A stretch of DNA of 37,684 nt, taken from contig CALKXI010000033.1 of NCBI GenBank assembly GCA_938003965.1, positions 1 to 37,684 on the forward strand, in the 5' to 3' direction. Under the pieces are notes generated by a model that searched no databases, had not been told where the DNA came from, and was given only the letters and a program-made list of their open reading frames with translations. This document shows positions 33,610-37,684 of the stretch, in pieces. Both the position numbers and the translations under genes were made by a program. Origin of the DNA: an uncultured Chlorobiales bacterium (GTDB lineage Bacteria; Bacteroidota; Chlorobiia; Chlorobiales; Thermochlorobacteraceae). Positions within the stretch are counted from its first letter, which is position 1; every line of letters begins with the position of its first letter.

Positions 33610-33802
33610 TTCACTGCTTTCGGATAGGCTTTCTGGTTGAAGAGGATTGCAAAGTTTTGAGGGAATATACGTGAAGTTGATTACGGTTTCAAAAACGCGC
33701 TGCGCGAGAAATATCCCGAACTTCGGGCTTTGTTTTCAAGATGAAAACACTTAAATCGTGAGGGAAAATAAGTAGCCCTGTCATTTTCACTTCTTTTTAA
33801 CC
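33610..33802. other. Upstream region of the PorV-like gene
   Basis: No gene is seen. CCCGAA (33715-33720) and TTCGGG (33722-33727) form a compact inverted repeat followed by CTTTGTTTTC, then GTTTTC/GAAAAC around 33732-33748 form another. In the absence of an upstream rightward gene these are more likely leader structures or operators of the PorV-like gene than terminators. Confidence 0.35.
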
Positions 33803-34882
33803 ATGCGATTCATTCTCATCGTTTGCTTTTCTCTTGTGCTGTGCCAGACGATTAAGGCGCAAACTGTTATTGGCAAATACGCAGGCGAGTTTCTCGCGCT
33901 CGGCGTTGGTGGACGCCAACTTGGAATGGGTGGTGCCGCCGTTGCGCTCACCAACGATGTAACATCGGGCTATTGGAACCCCGCCGGACTTACCGCCGTC
34001 AATTATCCACAACTCACCTTTATGCATGCGGAAAACTTCGGCGGCATTGTCGGCTATGATTATGCGGCGGTCGCCATTCCATTTCAAACAAATAAATCGT
34101 TTGGCGTTTCCATCATTCGCTTGGGCGTTGCCGATGTGCCCGATACGCGCGCTGTTTGGGACAACAGTCGGAACGATTTCACCGACGATGCCAAACGCTT
34201 GGGCGTCGATATGCTCATCTCGCGATTCAACGCCGCCGATTACGCCGTGATGTTTTCTTACGCGGCGGCATCTACGAAAAACTTTTCCTACGGCATCAAT
34301 GCCAAAGTCATTTATCGCAACATCGGTTCGTTTGCTTCCGCCAAAGGCATTGGCTTCGATGTCGGGTTGATGTATCAAACCTCACAAGGCATTTTGCTCG
34401 GCGCATCGGTTCAAGATGTAACGACAACGCTCGTTTCATGGTCGACAGGGCGAAACGAACTCATCGCGCCAACTGCAAAACTCGGCGCAGGCTACGTGCT
34501 CGACGCGCTCTACGGGCGATTTACATTCGGAGCAGATACAGACGTTCGCTTTGAAGGACGAAAAAGCACGGCGAATTTTAATGTCGGAAACATGAGCTTC
34601 AACTTTCGTGGCGGCGCAGAGTATTCCTACAAGGAAGTCGTTGCTTTGCGTTTGGGAATGGACGACATCGGGCGCATTACGCTCGGTGCAGGCGTCAAAC
34701 TCTCTAAACTGAACATCGATTACGCCTTCGCTAAATTTGATGGTGCAGACCAAATCGGCAATTCTCACCGTATCTCGCTTCAAATCGAACTCGACCAAGA
34801 AGAGTATCGTCGAACAGGCTATACACCGCCTAAACCGCCAATCCATTCGCCTTCAGAAGAAAGACCTGCGTCCGAAAATTAA
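33803..34882 (+). CDS. PorV/PorQ-family outer-membrane protein (UPF0164)
   Basis: A 359-aa beta-barrel protein with a signal peptide (1-19, ending IKAQ). The N-terminal GEFLALGVGGRQLGMGGAAVALTNDVTSGYWNPAGL is the family signature (two parts: residues about 28-45 and 46-64), and the alternating hydrophobic pattern to the C-terminus is that of a FadL-like barrel, ending in LNIDYAFAKF and HRISLQIEL. A short Pro-rich tail follows (about 340-359). In type IX secretion PorV shuttles cargo to the attachment complex; other paralogues have unknown roles, so the exact role is not fixed. Two type IX cargo proteins are encoded in the window. It heads a rightward cluster of four genes. Confidence 0.88.
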   Translation: MRFILIVCFSLVLCQTIKAQTVIGKYAGEFLALGVGGRQLGMGGAAVALTNDVTSGYWNPAGLTAVNYPQLTFMHAENFGGIVGYDYAAVAIPFQTNKSFGVSIIRLGVADVPDTRAVWDNSRNDFTDDAKRLGVDMLISRFNAADYAVMFSYAAASTKNFSYGINAKVIYRNIGSFASAKGIGFDVGLMYQTSQGILLGASVQDVTTTLVSWSTGRNELIAPTAKLGAGYVLDALYGRFTFGADTDVRFEGRKSTANFNVGNMSFNFRGGAEYSYKEVVALRLGMDDIGRITLGAGVKLSKLNIDYAFAKFDGADQIGNSHRISLQIELDQEEYRRTGYTPPKPPIHSPSEERPASEN

Positions 34883-34962
34883 CCAACCATCAATCATATT
34901 GTTGAGAAAAACCTAAATTCGACGCGCAACGCTTTCCAAAGCAAATCAATGGAGACTGTTTT

Positions 34963-35805
34963 ATGAAAAAATCGTGGCTTGCTCTCGTGCTTATCTGCAT
35001 GAGCCTATCTGCATCGGCGCAACTGCGCATCAACGCTCAACTGCTTGTCGACTCAAAAACGATAAGCCTCACGCAACTCGTCGGAGTCGTTGTCGGTGCA
35101 AGCATGCAAAGTTCAGGCGGCACTTTTCTTTCAATGAACATCAACAACGATGCTGATGAGACCAAGATGGTAACCTTAACCGCCACGCTTTCATACAACG
35201 GACAAGAGTTAGCCAAAGGCAGAACAAGAAACAAAGTGCGCCTTGCGCCGCGTGCTGCCGTTCGATTGACCAACAATAATTTTGTGGGCGGCGAATGGGC
35301 AACAATAGGCAGAACGGAAAACGCCGCGCTCCTTGAAGACATGAGAAACAAGAGCGGCGGAAAATTGCCAAACGGAACCTATATGCTCACTTGGACGCTC
35401 GAGACTGACGATGGCGGATTTACCTCGTTTCCACTTTCATTTACGGTGGCAGGAAGTCGCGAAGCCTTTGTGCGACTTATTGCTCCTGGTGCGCACGCTG
35501 GCGATAAAGCCGATGCCGTAACCACGAAGTTTCCTGTTTTTCAGTGGACAGGCTCAGCCGATTCCTATACCTTCAACCTTTGGGAAGATGTGAATAAAAC
35601 GGGCAACGTCGCCGCTGTGATTTCGCTGCCGCCAATGGTAAGCGCAAAAAATCTCACGCAAACAACGGTGCGCTACGAAGAAGTCGGCGGCAGTCGCGAA
35701 CTGCAAGCAGGCAAGCAATACATCTGGTCGGTTGAGGCAAGTGTTACCGGCGGCGGCAAAGTTACCGATGCGTTTATCTTCACCGTTGCGGAAACGGTCA
35801 AGTAA
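34963..35805 (+). CDS. Exported hypothetical protein with beta-sandwich-like C-terminus
   Basis: A 280-aa protein with a clear signal peptide (MKKSWLALVLICMSLSASA, cleavage before QLR). GGAG lies 8 nt upstream of the ATG. Residues about 20-165 have alternating beta pattern; residues about 170-280 contain FPVFQWTGSADSYTFNLWE and LQAGKQYIWSVEA, a pattern of Fn3-like or Ig-like modules seen in secreted Bacteroidota proteins. No cysteine lipobox and no type IX signal are present, so a periplasmic or outer-membrane-associated location is inferred. It sits between the PorV-like gene and the LOG gene (13-nt gap), which suggests co-expression, but its function is unknown. Confidence 0.8.
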   Translation: MKKSWLALVLICMSLSASAQLRINAQLLVDSKTISLTQLVGVVVGASMQSSGGTFLSMNINNDADETKMVTLTATLSYNGQELAKGRTRNKVRLAPRAAVRLTNNNFVGGEWATIGRTENAALLEDMRNKSGGKLPNGTYMLTWTLETDDGGFTSFPLSFTVAGSREAFVRLIAPGAHAGDKADAVTTKFPVFQWTGSADSYTFNLWEDVNKTGNVAAVISLPPMVSAKNLTQTTVRYEEVGGSRELQAGKQYIWSVEASVTGGGKVTDAFIFTVAETVK

Positions 35806-35818
35806 CAATTGGGCTTCA

Positions 35819-36382
35819 ATGAAGAACATTTGCGTTTATTGCAGTGCCAGCAACGGACTTGCAAAAAAGTATATTGATGAAGCCGTGAAACTTGGCGAAG
35901 CCATTGCAAAACACGGTGCGACGCTCGTTTATGGCGGTGGAAAGGTCGGGTTGATGGGAAAGGTTGCCTTTTCGGCGCAAGCGCACGGCGCAAAAGTTAT
36001 CGGCGTCATTCCCGAACGATTGGTTGAACGCGAAGCCGTTCATCGTGGCTGTGATGAACTCATCATCACGAAAACGATGCGAGAGCGCAAAGCCATTATG
36101 GACGAAAAATCCGACGCCTTCATCGCGCTTGCTGGCGGCTTTGGCACGCTCGACGAAGTGATGGAAGCCATCACCATTCGCCAACTCGGTTTCCACCAAA
36201 AACCAATTATCTTTCTCAACACCGACGGCTTTTACAACAGTCTGCTCGAATTTTTTGAACAACTTTACGCACAAGGATTTGCAAAACGGCGCGAGCATTG
36301 TCCGTATCAAGTGGCAGAGAGCGTAGAGCATGCGTTAGCCTTTGCCTTTGGAACAAATGCCACGCATGTTCAGCACACTTAA
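35819..36382 (+). CDS. LOG-family protein (TIGR00730-type nucleoside 5'-monophosphate phosphoribohydrolase)
   Basis: A Rossmann-fold protein of 187 aa. LOG enzymes release cytokinin-type or other bases from nucleoside monophosphates. VYCSAS near the N-terminus, YGGGKVGLMG (38-47), the substrate motif MRERK (87-91) and GGFGTLDE (106-113) are visible. The usual PGGxGTxxE reads AGGFGTLDE here, with Ala105 replacing the common proline; catalytic Arg and Glu positions are kept. The ATG at 35819 (MKNICVYCSAS) is chosen; an open stretch upstream overlaps the previous gene. Its substrate in this organism is unknown. Confidence 0.9.
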   Translation: MKNICVYCSASNGLAKKYIDEAVKLGEAIAKHGATLVYGGGKVGLMGKVAFSAQAHGAKVIGVIPERLVEREAVHRGCDELIITKTMRERKAIMDEKSDAFIALAGGFGTLDEVMEAITIRQLGFHQKPIIFLNTDGFYNSLLEFFEQLYAQGFAKRREHCPYQVAESVEHALAFAFGTNATHVQHT

Positions 36383-36450
36383 AACGATACGCCGAAAATC
36401 GCTGTTTCAAAGGCTGAAGTTTTCTCTAAACACTTAAACCTTAAACATCT

Positions 36451-36909
36451 ATGTTCGACATTATTCAGCGCGATGCCCTGCTTCAGCAAATGCGTGATGA
36501 ACTGACACGCGTTGGCGTTAAAGAACTTCGCACGCCCGAAGAAGTAGACAATGCATTGCAAAATGCCAAAGGCTCAACGGTCGTTTTTGTTAATTCCGTC
36601 TGTGGCTGTGCCGCAGGCAAAGCACGACCAGGCTTCATATTATCGCTTCAAAATGATGTTGTGCCTGATAATCTCTTCACCGTTTTTGCAGGTCAAGACA
36701 AAGAGGCAACACAAAGAGCACGAGCATACTTTACCGATGCACCGCCATCTTCGCCGTCAATTGCGTTTTTCAAAGACGGCAAGTTTTTGGGCATCATGCA
36801 CCGCTATCAAATTGAAGCTCGCTCTGCTGAAATGATTGCAAACGACTTGAAGAACATTTACAACAAGTATTTCAAGAAGGAAGTCGAGCAGACCATCAAG
36901 CCATCGTAA
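36451..36909 (+). CDS. Bacilliredoxin of the BrxA/BrxB (DUF1094) family
   Basis: A 152-aa thioredoxin-fold protein with the family motif VNSVCGCAAGKARPG, in which Cys51 and Cys53 form the CxC site. BrxA/BrxB remove bacillithiol from protein cysteines after oxidative stress. FTVFAGQDKEATQRAR and PSSPSIAFFKDGK are also conserved in the family. Chlorobiota are known to use an N-methyl-bacillithiol, so a partner thiol is plausible, but no bsh biosynthesis gene is in the window. It is the last gene of the rightward cluster. Confidence 0.93.
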   Translation: MFDIIQRDALLQQMRDELTRVGVKELRTPEEVDNALQNAKGSTVVFVNSVCGCAAGKARPGFILSLQNDVVPDNLFTVFAGQDKEATQRARAYFTDAPPSSPSIAFFKDGKFLGIMHRYQIEARSAEMIANDLKNIYNKYFKKEVEQTIKPS

Positions 36910-36964
36910 AAAGCGAGCGACATCGCCTAAACGCAAAGGGCGACTCTTCTGGGTTGCTTTTTTT
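36906..36964 (+). terminator. Probable terminator after the bacilliredoxin gene
   Basis: AAAAAGC just after the stop pairs with GCTTTTT (36956-36962 region), with an interrupted inner stem TCGCC/GGGCGA, and more T follow. The stem is imperfect, so confidence is moderate. Confidence 0.45.
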
Positions 36965-37112
36965 GATTTAGTGAGTAATGAAGAACGGAATCCTTCATTA
37001 TTCATTGACTCTGCCGTGATGATGACCGAAGTGAAGAATCCAGTTTTAATGAGGAACGAAGAGAGGCTGGAGATTCCCTGCACCATCTTCATTACTCACT
37101 ACTTATGCTTCC
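36965..37112. repeat. Intergenic repeat words before the terminal type IX cargo gene
   Basis: No gene is visible. GTGAGTAATGAAGAACGGAA, ATTCATTGACTC and GATGACCGAAGTGAAGAATC (37021-37040) resemble the GTCATTCCGA/GTGAGGAATCC element at 11695 and the words near 25545-25640. Confidence 0.6.
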
Positions 37113-37684
37113 TTACTTGACAAGTATCATTTTTTTCGTGTCCATAAATTCGCCACTTCGCATGCGATAGAAATACATTCCGCTCGACAAATGAGCCGCG
37201 TTGAATGAATACTGATACGCGCCTGCTTTCAGATTTTTGTCTACCAACACCGCAACACGCTGACCTAAAAGGTTGAAGACCTCAATCGTGGTGCGTCCGT
37301 CTTGACGAAGCGAGAACTCAATCGTCGTTGTTGGGTTAAACGGGTTCGGGTAATTTTGTGAAAGGCTGTAATCGTGCGGCAATGTAACTTCGCGGATAGT
37401 TTGCTCCGTCACATTGCCGTTCAAATCGACATCGGCGAGTTTGTAGAAGTAGGTTCGCCCTGCTTGAAGCCCGCTGTTATCAAAGTAGGCGTAAGTTTTC
37501 CCTGTGGGTGATGTCCCAAGTCCTTTCAGCGCATCGTTGGTGCGATAAGAAGCGATTTCTTGGAAAGGACCATCGCGCACAAGCGAACGGCTTAAAATAA
37601 AGCCCATATTGTCGGTTTCAGAAGCGGTTTCCCATTGAAGGAGAACACCACGTCCTTTCGGCGAAAGCGTAAAGGAAACAAGTT
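37113..37684 (-). CDS. C-terminal part of a type IX secreted protein (5' end outside window)
   Basis: The frame is open to the end of the window, so only about 190 C-terminal residues are seen. The visible part begins with LLQWETASETDNMGFILSRS, a module common before type A sorting domains, then a Fn3-like strand pattern (AGRTYFYKLADVDLNGNVT), and ends with the sorting domain: SQNYPNPFNPTTTIEFSL, VFNLLGQRVAVLVD, SSGMYFYRM and KKMILVK. An internal ATG at 37607 is not the true start. What the missing N-terminal domains do cannot be known. It is a second type IX cargo besides the subtilase. Confidence 0.93.
   Translation of the reverse strand, partial: LVSFTLSPKGRGVLLQWETASETDNMGFILSRSLVRDGPFQEIASYRTNDALKGLGTSPTGKTYAYFDNSGLQAGRTYFYKLADVDLNGNVTEQTIREVTLPHDYSLSQNYPNPFNPTTTIEFSLRQDGRTTIEVFNLLGQRVAVLVDKNLKAGAYQYSFNAAHLSSGMYFYRMRSGEFMDTKKMILVK

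Overview
The window looks like chromosomal DNA of a member of the Bacteroidota/Chlorobiota (FCB) lineage, most likely near the green sulfur bacteria and their heterotrophic relatives. The evidence is two secreted proteins with the C-terminal type IX secretion signal (a QNYPNPFNP box and a C-terminal KKM[ML]LVK), a PorV/PorQ-family outer-membrane protein, a CxC bacilliredoxin, a bacterial GGGP synthase, and at least one Bacteroidota-style promoter (TTTG, 20 nt, TAnnTTTG) before amt. The genus is inferred from these features, not shown. The DNA is gene-dense, with a few short repeat-rich intergenic regions. I see no phage, plasmid, IS transposase or CRISPR array.

Layout. 1-3421 (+): a 5'-truncated TPR-PAS histidine kinase abutting cobS, then pyrF. 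3496-3707 (+): two tRNA-Leu genes (UAG and CAA) closed by a clear terminator. 3767-7186 (-): meaB, an unknown 123-aa gene and an aldo/keto reductase in one likely operon, then a ferrochelatase. 7302-8015 (+): a DUF4397 lipoprotein, convergent with a PhzF-like isomerase (8091-9014, -). 9123-17211 (+): mrdA (PBP2) overlapping recX, a repeat-rich gap, a TPR/SpoIIE-type phosphatase, priA and purH. 17212-20209 and 20259-21266: a 586-nt leader region, then nrdA and nrdB. 21361-25468 (-): serS, a DnaQ-UvrC/Cho fusion nuclease, and an unknown protein, tightly packed. 25747-28569 (-): a large secreted subtilase. 28724-29158 (+): a small unknown protein converging by 4 nt on GGGP synthase (29155-29943, -), with ispE next to it and amt further upstream. 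32966-33382 (-): a decayed HD-GYP fragment. 33803-36909 (+): a PorV-like protein, an exported unknown protein, a LOG-family protein and a bacilliredoxin. 37113-37684 (-): the C-terminal end of another type IX cargo protein, running off the window.

How the genes work together. Most are housekeeping: nucleotides (pyrF, purH, nrdAB), DNA repair and restart (priA, recX, the fusion nuclease), cell wall (mrdA), isoprenoid/ether-lipid (ispE, GGGPS), heme and B12 (hemH, cobS, meaB) and nitrogen uptake (amt). Type IX secretion links the subtilase, the terminal fragment and the PorV-like protein.

The most interesting non-gene signals are: two successive leftward terminators between amt and ispE with a roughly 70-nt segment between them; a long nrdA leader with two mutually exclusive helices; a palindrome embedded in tandem repeats next to the HD-GYP remnant; a dispersed GTCATTCCGA repeat found in three gaps; and tandem duplications of an ATGACTAA stop/start overlap at two separate operon junctions. 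I found no clear multi-gene system of an undescribed type.
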